The notes under the pieces: generated by a model
Database searches by the model: none
Told to the model about the DNA's origin: nothing
Seen by the model: only the letters and a program-made list of their open reading frames with translations
Made by a program: the position numbers and the translations under genes
Origin: Gambelia wislizenii
Lineage: Eukaryota > Chordata > Lepidosauria > Squamata > Crotaphytidae
Direction of reading: 5' to 3'
Length of the DNA stretch: 64,000 nt
Assembly: GCA_030847615.1 (NCBI GenBank)
Contig: JAUMIR010000004.1
Location: forward strand, 103,678,001-103,742,000
Shown: piece after piece, positions 1-12,076 of the stretch
Numbering within the stretch: the first letter of the stretch is position 1
Layout of the letters: every line of letters begins with the position of its first letter

Positions 1-1738
1 TACAGCTCCTCTGAGTTTCTTGTGAAAGATGCTAACCTTGGGGTTCCCCTGGGCATGCCCATACCTTCCATTATATCTCTTAGTAGGCCAGTTTGGTTAC
101 AGGCCTGTTGGCACTTTCCTCCTCTGTTCATAAATTAGAAGGAGTGGTGTATGAAAGAACTTAAAGGGAAGAGATCCAAAATCTGTATCTGGGAAGGTAA
201 GCTTAGCCTTAACTGGAAAAGATTATGGGCTAGGACCTGACAATCTCATCACTGAGTATTAAAACAAATGGAATTGGATTGATGGACCTGAAATGCTTCA
301 ATTGGTATGAGTTTGGGAAGCTGTGGTCAAATGTATGTGACCAAAAATATCCTACCTCTCTTTAGACCTATCTTGCATGATTACACCCATGACTGAATAG
401 TTATTGAATATTCGTTTATACTACTTAGCCCTAAAGTCAATATAAATCCATACCAAAAGTGCTGAGTGTATAAGTATAATATGGATGACACTGCCACTGA
501 TGCAAATTACAAAATGATATTAGGGGACAAATAAATCTTTAGGGAGAGAAAGAGAAGCACAGAGCAGGCCAATGGATTTGATATAAATCAGATGGAAGCT
601 GTTGTACAGAGGCACAAGTGCTTTTTCCTTTATAGTGCACAACATGTTATACATTTACTTCTCTAGAATCCAGTCAATCATGTATGCATTAAACATGGAG
701 ACTGAGATGGAATATATAGACAGATGTGTGTGTGTGTGTGGGGGGGGTGTTTCTGCCCAAAACCATCTGTGCCCTTTCACAAATCAAAATTGCAGGATTA
801 TCTGCCTTCTTGCAGAAGGAGTAAAGAAGTCACAACAGAATTGTTCCACAAATGCCAACAGCACTGGTATTCTTTGAACCCAATTTAATGTTCAATTTGT
901 ACATGTTTTCAGAGGCAATTACAAATGTCTTCTTATTCACTGAAGGGTACCGGAAGAGTTAAAGGGTATGCTGTATGGGAGAAAGAAGTTTTGTGTGTGT
1001 GTGTGTTGCATTTCTTTTCATTTTAAAATTTTAATTCATTCTGCTCTCCATTTTCTGGAATCGAATCCATTCATGCATTTGCCTTTTCCATGGAAGAACC
1101 AGACTCACAGATTATATGTTCCAGGAAGTTGCACATAGAACAAATACTTAGGAAATTGTAACATAAGGACAACAATGTGCAACTACAGGGATCACGAATG
1201 AAGACACATGAATGGGAAAAAATAAGCAAAGAAAAACCACTAAGGTTCAATCAAGAGGTGAGCTTTTCCCTCTCATATCTCCTTGTTTTGTCTGTAGGTC
1301 AGGGATGGGAATTCTGCCCCCCCCCCGTAGGCTTTCTGTGTGTCCTTCAGGTTCCCCTGGATCCTTGAGACCCTGATCTAATTAAGAATAAGAATTAAGA
1401 TTATGATTACAACTGCAAAGTAATCCAGAGAGTGTGAATCTCTGTTTAAACACTAGCCTGCTTTTAAAGGCCTAAAATAGCATTTTTAGAAGTACGTAAC
1501 CTGAAGTGACCTGAAGTGAACAGTCAGGGAGCAGTGACAAATGGTTATAGTGGCCTCCAGACTCTGTCATTGCCCATCTCTACGTAGTTGGTAATATGTC
1601 TCCTACTTTTTTTAAAAAAAGAATAATCTCAGAGACACTAACAAAGGCTTGGCCACAAATACATTGCTCCTAGAAACAAGCTAGATTTGAACCATTGTGA
1701 CAATGAATCATTCCATCAGTGATTTGGATCAGTGATAC
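1..1738. other. unassigned AT-rich non-coding sequence
   Basis: No coding region, RNA gene or recognisable mobile element was found. Open frames here are short and lack any domain. The stretch contains short (GT)n runs near 726-740 and 990-1006 and a G run at 740-747. Confidence 0.5.
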
Positions 1739-1741
1739 TCA

Positions 1742-2308
1742 GGACATTATCAGATGCACTAAATACAGTGTCATAACGATGCCACATAAATGCGAAAGGG
1801 TGCATACCAGATGATGCCACCCTTTCATGTTTATGTAAAGTTAAAAAAAGTAGTTAATTTTATTTATAGATCAGCCATGGCACTTTTGTGCTGGCATTGT
1901 CAGTGTTTGAAACCTCACGCCATTTAACTCACATGAATGCAGTGTCAATGGCCGGTCCGGCTAGATACACTTCTGAAGTTGCGACATCCAGGTAGGTGAC
2001 ACACTTTTTATCACCCTCCTTAGTTTACTTATAAGTTTTAAAGTGTGTGTATGTGCTTTTAAGCACTTTTCATGTGTTTATTTTGTTTCTTTTTAAATCT
2101 CCCATGCAAGCATCTTCTTGCGAAAATCTGCAGGATTTTGAATGAAGGAAGTGAACATAGCTCCGTTCACTCCTCATTCATTGCTGGGAAGCCTTTGGAC
2201 AGAAGGAAGTTAAGTGAAGCATGGGGAGTTCTTTTGCTGGCCTAAAAATGGAAAAGTTATGCCAGCAAAAGAACGGGCTTTTATTTGGGGGGGGGGTTGA
2301 TAAAGTCC
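1742..2308. mobile_element. foldback MITE, family A (GGACATTATCAGA ends)
   Basis: The left end reads GGACATTATCAGA and the right end TGATAAAGTCC, an inverted repeat. It is flanked on both sides by the trinucleotide TCA (1739-1741 and 2309-2311), taken as a 3-bp target-site duplication. The 567-bp interior has no coding capacity. Its right part contains an inverted pair around GCCAGCAAAAGAAC and matches the interior of the element at 28688-29247. A 3-bp duplication with GG-ended inverted repeats resembles the PIF/Harbinger superfamily, but that assignment is inference. It is one of six related copies in this window. Confidence 0.75.
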
Positions 2309-2552
2309 TCAGGCTTATCTCATGTGAAAGCTGGGCTCCCCTCCCCACAATGTGCCCAGGACCAATATCCTATTTGTGCCCACTGACTACAGCTGTATCT
2401 TTCTTTCTTGGAAACTCACTACAAGCTAGCAGTCAATGGCTGATAGACCCAAGGTCTACTAGACTTATGCTACAAACTTTTTTTCTCTCAGTCTCAAACA
2501 TGCTCCAAGATCCCTTTGCACAGTCTTTCAGAAAGTTTAGACCCAAGCTTTT

Positions 2553-3420
2553 ATATAGGGCTTTATAGGTCATAACCAGTATTTCGTAATCTGCCTAGAA
2601 ATAAACCAGTAGCCAGTGGAGGTGTTTCAACAAGGGAGTTTTATGCTCCCTATAACCAACCCCACTCAGCAGCCTGAATGCAGCATTTTAGCCCCATTGC
2701 AATTTCCAAACAATTTTCAAGGACAGCCTCCATGTAGACTGTGTTACAGTAACCCAAATGGGATGTACTGTAATCAAGGCATACCCAGATCTCACATCTC
2801 AAGGAACAGGTGCAACTAGCACATCAGTTTTAGCTGTGCAAATGTACTCCTGATGAAACCTGGGTATCTACAGATCAACGGTATCTACAACTACTGAGGG
2901 GTCCAGTAGAACCATCTGGGACACACTCCCCCTGTACAGTTCATAGCGTATGCCATCCACCAAGATGACCAATGCTATCTTCATCCCATAGCCAGGCCCA
3001 CAGTGAGACTGAAGTGTATCTTGATAATTAATCTCACCTAGGAATTCCTGGAACTGGGAGGCCACCACATACCCCAGAACCCCCTCCCCCCTGCAAAAAA
3101 AAAAAAAAAAGGATATTGAAGACTGGCTATCTAGTATGGTGAGGTTCAGGGAGGTTTTTGGGTTTGTTTTTTTAAGTAAAGGTCTCACCGCAGCTTCTTC
3201 TAGCCTTGTTGAAATGAGGCATTCATTACTCCTTTTACTCATTTGCCAGTCCCCTCTGGCTGCTTTTTTTAAGCCAGGAAGGGCAAGGATCCAGGATACA
3301 TCTGGTGATTCTTGCCTCTCCAAGAATCTTGTCCACATCTTCAGGCTGCACAAATCGAAATGTATCCAATATCATGGGACAAACAGGAGCCAACAGAGAG
3401 ACAGATAAAACAGGGAGTAG
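2553..3420 (-). mobile_element. degenerate L2-like LINE fragment
   Basis: Nucleotides 2553-2780 resemble the stretch at 10110-10340 of the L2-like LINE farther on (same GGGCTTTA.AGGTCATAACC block and the following text). On the minus strand near 3150-3200 the peptide EEAAVRPLLKKTN matches the conserved reverse-transcriptase entry motif of that LINE group (compare EAAVKPLLKKPSLDP at about 11200). Several stops, frame changes and a poly(A/T) tract at 3095-3112 show it is an old pseudocopy. Limits are approximate. Confidence 0.55.
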
Positions 3421-3429
3421 GATTCAAGA

Positions 3430-4498
3430 ATGTCAACAGAATTAGCAATTATGATGGATCCAGTTTGGGCATCCTATGAATGGAAAGGTATCTGTTCAAT
3501 GAGAGATGGGGGAGAGGGGGAAGGGATCTAGTGGGATCTCCTCTCTGGAAAGATCAGTTGGAAAGGCAATTTTTGCTAATTTCCCATTTCACCTATAGAT
3601 TCCTAAGTATTTTTTTATGCCAGTCCAGAAGGCTATCCCAGCCAAGCAGCTCATCTACATGGGCCAGAATATGCCGTCTTCCCGCCAGCTTATTCTGGCC
3701 CCAGATCAGGGCTATTGCTCCCCTGTTACTTGCACAAAACAGCATGGAGGCCACATAGACATGCTGGCCTGTCTCTGCAGCCACCGCCACTGCCATCAAT
3801 GTCATACTCTCTGAACCTAGGCAGGGGCCCCACAGCACCTGGTCAAGGCCCCCTGCATTTGGCCAGCCTTGGTCACATGCTGTGGGCTTCCTTGCTGTCT
3901 TTGAAGAGTGTGATACAGACTGCAGCAGAGACAGGCCTGTGATCCTGTAAGGCCTGATCCATTTATTTAAAAATTAGGCATGCATTTTGCTGAAACAGTT
4001 TTTAATGGGCTTTATCCTGTCTTTGCTGCAGGAGTCATGAAGACTGGTTAGGGGCAAAAACAGGGCAAAAGCACTGTGTTGTATGGACTGCAGGATTCTA
4101 AAACAGGGGCAAGACAGGATAATTAGCCTGTTGAAACAAACCCAATGTCAGATTAAAGTTTTTATCTCCCTGATGCAGTTCCCCAAACAGCCTCCCTTGC
4201 TATGCTGCCAGGCAAAGAGAAGTCCTCCTTGGGGTCTGAGACTTTCAGGTCTGAGAGCCATGGCGTATACAATATGAGTAGTTCTCCTTGCCTGTGTCCC
4301 ATCTGGTATGACCAAGGCCAAAGTTTGGGAAGCAGTAACTCAAATGAATCACTCCTCTCTTCACTCACTCCAGAGCTGGAAAATGAGTCTATAGTGGGAG
4401 GCAAATGCTACCAACCAGTAGAAAGGGTGGGGTAAGGGACATCTTTAATCCCTCTCCATTCCCAGGAACATTTTGCACTCAACAGTATCACAACAAGT

Positions 4499-4536
<38 letters not shown>

Positions 4537-5210
4537 CACTACCAGCAGCATTAGGCCCCAAACCACTCATGATCTTAGAGCATTTGCTCCAATTTCACCA
4601 CCTCTTGACTGGATCAAGGGTTTACACAGAAAAGAGAGATGACCAAGAGGTCCAAGTCACCTGCCCACTGTTTCAAACCTGAGATTGTTTAGTTTTTCTC
4701 AGCCCCATCTGCATTTTCCTTTCTTTCCTTGTTTTCTTGGGTTAAAGACTGTCAATAGTGACATTTAAAACATTTTTTCCTAAACTGTGCATTTATTTGC
4801 ACAATTTTTCCAGCTGACACATTTTTTCCCAATTGGCCTAAATGTATTTCTGTATTTTAAAATACTATTTGTATTTGAGTCAATCACATTTTAAAATACA
4901 TTTTCCATGCCCTTTATTTCTTGGAAATACCTGCTCACCCTCACAAATGTGCCTGGGGTGAGGTGTACTTTTTTTGGCAACACTTCTCAAGAGGTAAAAA
5001 AAATTGCTCCTTCTCTTGAGACTGTCAAGTCCAATGAAATTCACTTCCATCCCTACTCCCTACCTTCTGCCTTCAATGTGAGTGGAACTCTGCTGAGCAC
5101 CACTCTGGGTCCATCTCCTTGGATTGTATCCTAAAGCGTCATTACTGTAGCAAAAGCCCAATTGCACTTAGTGACCATATTGTTTTAGAGTTAGTGTAAG
5201 GGTGATATCC
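3430..5210. other. mostly unassigned; small inverted repeats and a (GT)n run
   Basis: An inverted pair of about 20 bp (3759-3780 against 3920-3942, core GGCCTGTCTCTGC) with weaker outer pairing suggests a worn foldback element at about 3690-3975. A second pair (about 3992-4025 against 4105-4135, core TATCCTGTCTT) lies next to it. A (GT)n microsatellite lies at 4494-4535. No gene is seen. Confidence 0.45.
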
Positions 5211-5217
5211 AAAATAA

Positions 5218-5800
5218 GGGCTTGTCTAAACAAGAGGATATAATGCTCATTCCTGTGCATTATTGCAAATGCGCAGCAACATCCTTTGGTTTTCAGCAAA
5301 AATGAGAAGCTATCCATGTTTGAAGTTCACATGCCTGTGAATCAAGATGGCAGCCATCAATTAGCATGTTATGCACTGCCACTGCTGCAAAGTATTTTTT
5401 TAACATTAAAGCAAAGGCACACAAGTGCAACCATCTGCTTCAAAAAATTATTTGAATGCCTTGACAGAGGCTAATGCAAAAATCCAACAGAATGCTTCTG
5501 GGTGCTGTCTTGCTGGAAAGCCTGCCCCTCACGCATATCCAACCAATCTGATTTCTAGTTCCTCCCTTTCTGAGAATGCACAGCAAACTGAATCAGTTGT
5601 CCTAATGAGTGCTAATAGGCATTCCCTTGCATTATTTTAAAAAAATTGGGAAAAGCCATGAAAGCTTTTCCCATGCAGTAAATTGAGTTTTTCACCCCCC
5701 TCCTTCCGAAAATGGAGAATCACCACAGGATCTCGTTGGGACAAAAGGTATTTTCCTTGCATTCTATGGAGAGTTTTCTTTTCATCATCTAGACAACACC
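5218..5800. mobile_element. MITE, family B (GGGCTTGTCTA ends)
   Basis: The left end GGGCTTGTCTAAACAAGA pairs with the right end TCATCTAGACAACACC read in reverse. Both sides carry TAA (5215-5217 and 5801-5803), a 3-bp target duplication. Length is 583 bp with no coding capacity. The interior shares blocks such as AAAGCTTTTCCCATG with the copy at 15614-16200, which has nearly the same length (587 bp). The superfamily is unproved; 3-bp TWA targets are typical of PIF/Harbinger. Confidence 0.78.
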
Positions 5801-5803
5801 TAA

Positions 5804-6680
5804 GTTTCTCTTCTCCAAGTAACTGTGCAACATCTTGTGTAAGCTCTTGCATGTCAGTGCATGAAGTGCAAGTGCACAAGCAATGATTTTTTTTTACCCA
5901 ACTAATGTTACATTGGGATTAGACCATTATGTTTCAATTTAGAAATTAGTCCTTGTTACTGCCACCAACAACTGTCGGACCAGGGCCTAAAAGTCACATC
6001 AAATTTTTGTTCCGTAGCCATAGAGACACAAAGAGAAGCCTAATGAACCTTTTAAAATTTAAATATAGCAGCGAAGGAAAAAACATTTCAAAACCTCCTT
6101 GGATAACAATTAAAGAGACTTGTTTTTGTGCTGTAATTTGCATGAAATGTCAACACACATACACACACACCAGTTCTGAAACACTGTTCTGAAAATAGCA
6201 CATTTTCCCCCCACACTGACTGTACTTCTTGGAGAATGCTGCAACTCCCTAGTGTTACAAACAGGCTGAGGCAAAGGCATGGCTGTCATCTGGTGCCCTA
6301 TATCCAGACTCATTCTGACACGATTCCTCCATGCTGTTTGTTGGGGGTCATTCAGGCAGGAGAACATTAAACATTTCTATTATTTATTGAGCAAGTCTAG
6401 TCAAAGCCAGCAATATAGCTGGCTAATGGGAAAGATGGCATAGGAATAAGCAGGTCAGCCAGGAGAGGGGTTGGGAAAAAGCCAAGATTGTTTTTGGGGT
6501 TTTTTAAAGCCAGATTTATGTAAATAATAAATACTAAGTTTGCTTTTATATTTTCTCCCAGTATTGCTTCTGAAAAAGAAAGGAAAAGGCATCCCTCTGA
6601 TGCAATCATAACTAAGGGAGCATTAACTAAGGGAAAATTAACTCCATACAAGGGTTTTTCCTGACATACATTGTCAATAC
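5804..6680. other. unassigned non-coding sequence
   Basis: No gene, RNA or clear repeat is recognised between the MITE and the next repeat. Short frames have no domain character. Confidence 0.45.
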
Positions 6681-6681
6681 C

Positions 6682-6775
6682 AGTGGTTCTCAATGTTTAG
6701 CCCTCCAGATGTTTTGGACTTTAGTTCCCAGAATCCTTGGCCTTTGGCCATGCAGACGGTGTCTTCAGGAAAGCA
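6682..6775. repeat. hAT-like / TTGTAGTCC-type foldback fragment
   Basis: It starts with AGTGGTTCTCAA, close to hAT terminal repeats, followed by CCTCCAGATGTTTTGGACT and TTCCCAGAATCC. This word set recurs near 14285, 16285, 20320 and 23640 in the window. Only one end is recognisable. Confidence 0.4.
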
Positions 6776-6915
6776 ATGTCCATTTTTTTATGACCAAAAG
6801 TTGGGAATCCCACATATACACACATTTATTATCACATGATACTACAGCATACACCTGAGCAGAAGACAATGAAACCACTAAGATGATGGCTAGATTGTCT
6901 GTAGAGGAAAATGCA

Positions 6916-7640
6916 TAGAATCATAGAGTTGGAAGAGACCACAAGGACCATCCAGTCCAACCCCCCGCCGTTCAGGACTACACAATCAAAGCATTCCTGA
7001 CAGATGGCCATCCAGCCTCTGTTTCAAAATCTCCCAAGAAGGAGACACTACCACACTCTGAGGCAGTGCATTCCACTGTTGAGCTACTACCATCAGGAAG
7101 ATCTTCATAATATTTAGGTGGAATCTCTTTTCCTCTTATTTGAATCCACTGCTCCATGTTCTAGTCTCTGGAACAGCAGAAAACAAGCTTCCTCCTTCTT
7201 CAATATGACATCCTTTCAAATATTTAAAAATGGATATCTTGTCAACTTTTAATTTTTCCCTTTTCCAGGCTAAACATATTCAGGTCCCTAAACTACTTCT
7301 CATAGGGCATGGTTTCCAGACCCCTGGTAATGGTAATTTTGGCTGACCTGCTCTGGACACATTCCAGCTCATTAATATCATTCTTGAATTGTGGTGCCCA
7401 GAACTGGACACAGTGTTCTAGGTGAGGCCTGACCAAAGCAGAATAGAGTGGTACTATTACTTCCCTTGATCTAGACACTATATTCCTATTGATGTAGCCT
7501 AGAATCAAATTAGCTTTTTAAATTGCCACATCACACTGCTGAGTCATATTAAGCTTGTGGTCGATTAAGATCTCTTTCACATGTACTGTTGTCAAGCCAG
7601 GTGTCACCCAACCTTATATCTGTGCATTTTATTCACACTA
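6916..7640 (-). mobile_element. CR1 LINE 3' fragment
   Basis: The plus-strand text beginning AGAATCATAGAGTTGGAAG at 6916 is the reversed CR1 3' end, as in the larger copy at 16450. On the minus strand, 7293-7508 reads a reverse-transcriptase segment containing [18 protein letters not shown] and [13 protein letters not shown], the thumb-side part of CR1 ORF2. Frame breaks on either side mark it as dead. The fragment is 5'-truncated at about 7640, as is usual for CR1. Confidence 0.88.
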
Positions 7641-7901
7641 TGCCAGAACTGATCAAACACATCTTAGAGTGCATTATTGAGTCTTTATTAAGTGGTGGTG
7701 AAGACAGCAAAGAAAGACACCTGTCATGAAGGAGTGACAGTACCCCACCCACCCCTGGTACATCTAGATTGAATTATGTACTGGAACTTTCCTGGGTGGT
7801 GAAAGACCTGTTGCAATTTGGCAGAGAGAGAGCTGATTGTACCTTCAGTGGCAGACAGTGGCACTTTTGTCATTCTCAAGACACTTCAAAGATAAATCTA
7901 T

Positions 7902-8131
7902 AATAATAATAATAATAATAAAAAAATTTATTTCTATCCTCCCCCTCAGCAATGCAATCGGGGCGGCTTACAGTATAAAACTCCATAAGTACATCAATAC
8001 CCTAACCCACCCTCCCCTTAAAATAATATTGAATTAGAAAAGATTAAAAAACATACAATAATTAAAATAGGGGGGGCGGAATCAATGGCAGCTCAAAGGG
8101 AAAAAGACAGCCGAATCTTCAGGCCAGGATA
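7902..8131 (-). mobile_element. L2-like LINE, 3' terminal part (interrupted)
   Basis: An (AAT)n run at 7902-7920 is followed by TTTATTTCTATCCTCCCCCTC and CGGGGCGGCTTACA, the reversed 3' tail of an L2-type LINE (compare the plus-strand copy at 41000-41526, which ends in (TTA)n). The text then runs into the MITE at 8130 and resumes as LINE coding sequence at 9866. This is the 3' end of one element cut in two. Confidence 0.7.
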
Positions 8132-9867
8132 CCGTATATTCCGGTGTATAAGACGACTTTTGAGCACTCAAAAGTGCCCTCCAAAATTGACAGTCGTCCT
8201 ATACGCCAGATACACTTTGCTTTGCCCACCTGCCTATCTCCTGCCTCTTCGCAAACGGAGCGAAGAGGCAGGAGATGGGGCAGGGGGGTGAAGCAAAGTG
8301 TTTTGAAGATCATTCGCCCCCCTCCTCTGCCTTCTCCCCCTTTGGGGAGCAACGGAAGAAAGAGGAGGGGGCGAACATTGCGGTTTGCCGCAGCCGCCGC
8401 TCGAGCGCTTCTGCAGTGGCCGAGGCAAACCCGCGATTCGCCCCCTCTCCCCACCTTCCAGGAAGGTGAGGAGAAGGGGCGAACGTGCCCCGTTTGGCCG
8501 CACAGTCTGCGGATCCCCCTCCTGCGCTCCCTCCTGGAAGGGAGCTCAGGAGGGGCATGCGGAGGCTGCGCGGCCAAACCCGGGATTCACCCCTTCTCCC
8601 CACCTTCCTGGAAGGTGGGGAGAAGGGGCGAACGTGCCCGGTTTGGCCGTACAGCATCCGGATCCCCCTCCTGCGCACTCTCCTGGAAGGGAGCGCAGGA
8701 GGGGTATGCAGAGGCTGCGCGGCCAAACCCGCGATTCGCCCCTTCTCCCCACCTCCTGGAAGGTGGGAAGAAGGGGCGAACGTGCCCGGTTTGGCCGTAC
8801 AGCCTCCGGATCCCCCTCCTGCACTCCCTCCTGGAAGGGAGCGCAGGAGGGGTATGCAGAGGCTGCGCGGCCAAACCCGCGATTCGCCCCTTCTCCCCAC
8901 CTTCCTGGAAGGTGGGAAGAAGGGGCGAATGTGCCCGGTTTGGCCGTACAGCCTCCGGATCCCCCTCCTGCGCTCTCTCCTGGAAGGGAGCGCAGGAGGG
9001 GCATGCAGAGGCTGCGCGGCCAAACCCGCGATTCACCCCTTGGCCCCACCTTCCTGGAAGGTGGAAAGAAGGGGCGAACGTGCCCGGTTTGGCTGTACAG
9101 CCTCCGGATCCCCCTCCTGCGCTCTCTCCTGGAAGGGAGCGCAGGAGGGGGATCCGGAGGCTGCGTGGCCAAACCCGCGATTCGCCCTTTCTCCCCACCT
9201 TCCTGGAAGGTGGGGAGAAGGGGCGAACGTACCCGGTTTGGCCGTACAGCCTCCTGCCGGTTTGGCCTGGAAGGGAGCGCTGGAGGGGCATGCAGAGGCT
9301 GCGCGGCCAAACCCGCGATTCGCCCCTTTGCCCCACCTTCCTGGAAGGTGGGAAGAAGGGGTGAACGTGCCCGGTTTGGCCGTACAGCCTCCGGATCCCC
9401 CTCCTGCGCTCTCTCCTGGAAGGGAGCGCAGGAGGGGCATGCAGAGGCTGCGCGGCCAAACCCGCGATTTGCCCCTTCTCCCCACCTTCCTGGAAGGTGG
9501 GGAGAAGGGGCGAACATATCCGGTTTGGCCGTACAGCCTCCGGATCCCCCTCCTGCGCTCCCTCCTGGAAGGGAGCGCAGGAGGGGCATGCGGAGGCTGC
9601 GCGGCCAAACCCGCGATTCGCCCCTTCGCCCCACCTTCCTGAAAGGTGGGGAGAAGGGGCGAACGTGCCCCTTTTGAGCGCACAGCCTCCGCATGCTCCT
9701 CCTGCGCTCCCTCCTGGAAGGGAGCGCAGGAGGGGCATGCGGGGGCTATGCGTTGGAAGAGGGGGGTCATCTTATAGGGCGAATATATCACAAACTCTGC
9801 ATTTTTCCTTAAAAATTGGGGGGTCGTCTTATACGCCGGGTCGTCTTATATGCCGGAATATACGGTA
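8130..9867. mobile_element. 1.7-kb MITE with TACCGTATATTCCGG ends
   Basis: The left end TACCGTATATTCCGG, followed by GTGTATAAGACGAC, is mirrored at the right end (GTCGTCTTATATGCCGG then AATATACGGTA). TA at both edges is compatible with a TA target. The element is inserted in the minus-strand L2-like LINE, whose sequence continues on both sides. The AT-containing ends enclose a very GC-rich tandem array at about 8460-9745. No transposase is present. Confidence 0.8.
8460..9745. repeat. 149-bp GC-rich tandem array, about nine units
   Basis: The landmark GGATCCCCCTCC (GCATGCTCCTCC in the last unit) recurs at 8511, 8660, 8808, 8957, 9106, 9393, 9542 and 9691, a spacing of 148-149 bp. One unit near 9250 carries a deletion/replacement. 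Each unit contains two strong hairpins: one around CTCCTGGAAGGGAG flanked by GCGCAGGAGGGG, the other around CCACCTTCCTGGAAGGTGG. Because 149 is not a multiple of three, frames on both strands stay open by chance and give long but meaningless ORFs. Confidence 0.92.
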
Positions 9868-11571
9868 GTTATTCAGAAAAGGCCTGCCGGAAAAAGATCC
9901 ATCTTGGCAGCTTTTTTAACGCTGTCTAAGGTGGTAATAAGACAGATCTCATCTGGTAGGCCATTACATAATCTTGGAGCAGCAGCAGAGAAGGCCCTCT
10001 GGGAGGTGACCCACAGCCTTGTTTTCATAGGTTGTAACAGATTCCTCCCAGAGGACCGAAGTATGCAGGGAGGGTCGTACGGGAGGAGGCGATCCAGGAG
10101 GTAAGTTGGCCCCAAGCCATGTAGGGCTTTAAAGGTCATAACCAACACCTTGTACTGTGCCCAGAAACTAATAGGCAGCCATTGGAGAGCTTTTAGCACA
10201 GGTGTTATGTGCTCTCTTCTGGAAACACCAGAAATCAACCTGGCTGCCATGTTCTGAACTAGTTGAAGTTTCCGAGTCAAGCACAAGGATAGCCCCATGT
10301 AGAGCGCATTACAGAAATCAAGACAGGAGGTTACCAGTGCATGTACCACAGTTTCGAGGTCCCTGGTTTCCAGGAAAGGACGCAGCTGGCGTATCAGCCG
10401 AGGTTGATAACATGCACTCCTGACTGTCGCATTTACCTGATTAGACATCAAGAGAGACGAGTTCAGGAGCACCCCCAGTCTGCGAACACATGCCTTGGAG
10501 GAGAGTGTGGTTCCATCCAGGATTGGAAGTTGTATTCCCAGACTTGGTTTCGGGCCCGTAACTGTTAGTACCTCCGTTTTGTCTGGATTCAGTCTCATTT
10601 TGTTTTTCCTCATCCAGTCCATTACTGCTTTAAGACAATCATTGAGAGGAGAGACACCATCTGAAGTCAAAGCTGACAGCCGAGACATGGAGAAATATAT
10701 CTGGGTGTCATGGACATACTGATGACACCGTGCTCCATGCCTCTGAATGATCTCTCCCAGCAGCTTCATATAGATGTTAAAATAGCATCAGGGACAGAAT
10801 GGCGCCCTGAGGGATGCCACAATTAAGCTCTATTCTAGTAGAACAGCTGTCCCCGAGCCTCATCCTCTGGAATGTGCCTGAGAGGAAGGAATGGAACCAC
10901 TGCAAGGCAGTGCCTCCAATTCCTAACCCTCTCAGGCGTCCAAGAGGATGGAATGATCTATTGTATCAAAGGCCACTGAAAGGTCCAAGAGCACCAACAG
11001 GTCATACTACACCTGTCGATACCCAAGCGGAGGTCGTCAGCCAGAGCAACCATGGCAGTCTCCACTCCATATCTAAATAATTGGCTTCATCCAAGGCAGC
11101 TTGGAGTTGGGAAGTGACCGCCCTCTCAATCACCTTGCTTTAAAAAGGCAGCAAGGAGACTGGCCTATAGTTGTTCCTGACCAAGGGGTCCAGGGAAGGC
11201 TTTTTCAGGAGTGGCTTAACTGCTGCTTCCTTTAGACAGGGTGGAACAGACCCCTCCCTGAAGGACACATTGATAATATCCCTAAGGAATACTCTCACTG
11301 CGTCACACCCTTGGGCAGGATCGAGGGGACAGGTCGTCTTCCTCACTCTGCCAAGGAGCTTGTCCTCATCATCGGTACTCACAAAGTGAAGCTGATCCAA
11401 TACAATTTCATCAATGGAGTTGCTGGACACCTTGTCTATAGATTCTGTCATAACACTGGCATCTAAGTCGGCTCTTATCCAAGAAATTTTATCTGCAAAG
11501 TGGATGTTAAACACGTCACAGCAGGCCATTGTCAGGTTGAGTAAGGGGTTCTGTGCAGGTGGAATCTGCAT
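9866..11571 (-). pseudogene. L2-like LINE reverse transcriptase, broken
   Basis: The minus strand encodes an L2/CR1-superclade reverse transcriptase in pieces. At 11140-11571 it gives the fingers region (EAAVKPLLKKPSLDPLVRNN then YRPVSLLPF). The middle (about 10770-11140) holds CGIPQGAILSLMLF with stops. At 9873-10769 one frame reads the region after the catalytic box (HQYVHDTQIYFSMS in place of the usual YADDTQLY, then MRLNPDKTEVL, KLQLVQNMAARLISGVSRRE and HITPVLKALQWLP). The YADD box is mutated to YVHD, so it could not be active. It is the upstream part of the LINE whose 3' tail lies at 7902-8131; the MITE at 8130-9867 separates the two. The clade name is from remembered motifs. Confidence 0.82.
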
Positions 11572-11622
11572 TTAAATTCTTCCCCCAAAAAATATGCATT
11601 TAAATTCTTCCCCCAAAAAATA
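11567..11622. repeat. 28-bp direct duplication
   Basis: Two adjacent 28-bp copies starting TGCATTTAAATTCTTCCCCC lie at 11567 and 11595, at the upstream edge of the LINE pseudogene. It may be replication slippage. Confidence 0.85.
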
Positions 11623-12076
11623 CTGAACAGAGCTGCTTAAATAATTTAGTTCCTGTTGGCCTGAAGGTTACCAGGGATCTGTTATTACAGATCCCATTTT
11701 GATCTCTTTCAAGATGACAGATGTGACTTCTGCATGTTTTTCCCCAGCCATCTACTGGTTTGACTTCTGTCCTTTGTAACCATTCTTGTTAACATTCCAT
11801 TGCTGTTTGTCCCTTACTTAATAAATGAAACATTTATTCTATTTATAGCCCACTCTTAGGGGTTGCAAGAAGTCACTTTATAGTGTCTTATACAATAAAT
11901 GGACAGATATTATGCACTAATTTGTCTGGTTCTCATAGGAGTAGCTAAGCACCCTCTGCGTGTGTATAAATTTTAAAAAGGAAGCATTCTTTCTAGTTAA
12001 TTCATCTTCTAAGTCAATAAAGAAATCCCTCTTCCAGCAGATTCAGAGAACATTGTCAGTCCTCCAGTCTTTAGGG

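Noticed and set aside
8460..9745. CRISPR-like regularly spaced repeats
   Set aside because: Units are contiguous 149-bp repeats without unique spacers, in a eukaryotic MITE.
8144..9864. Several 240-430-codon open frames on both strands, Pro/Arg/Gly-rich
   Set aside because: They overlap in nearly all frames and follow a 149-bp tandem array with a period not divisible by three. High GC removes stop codons, and there is no domain or start context.
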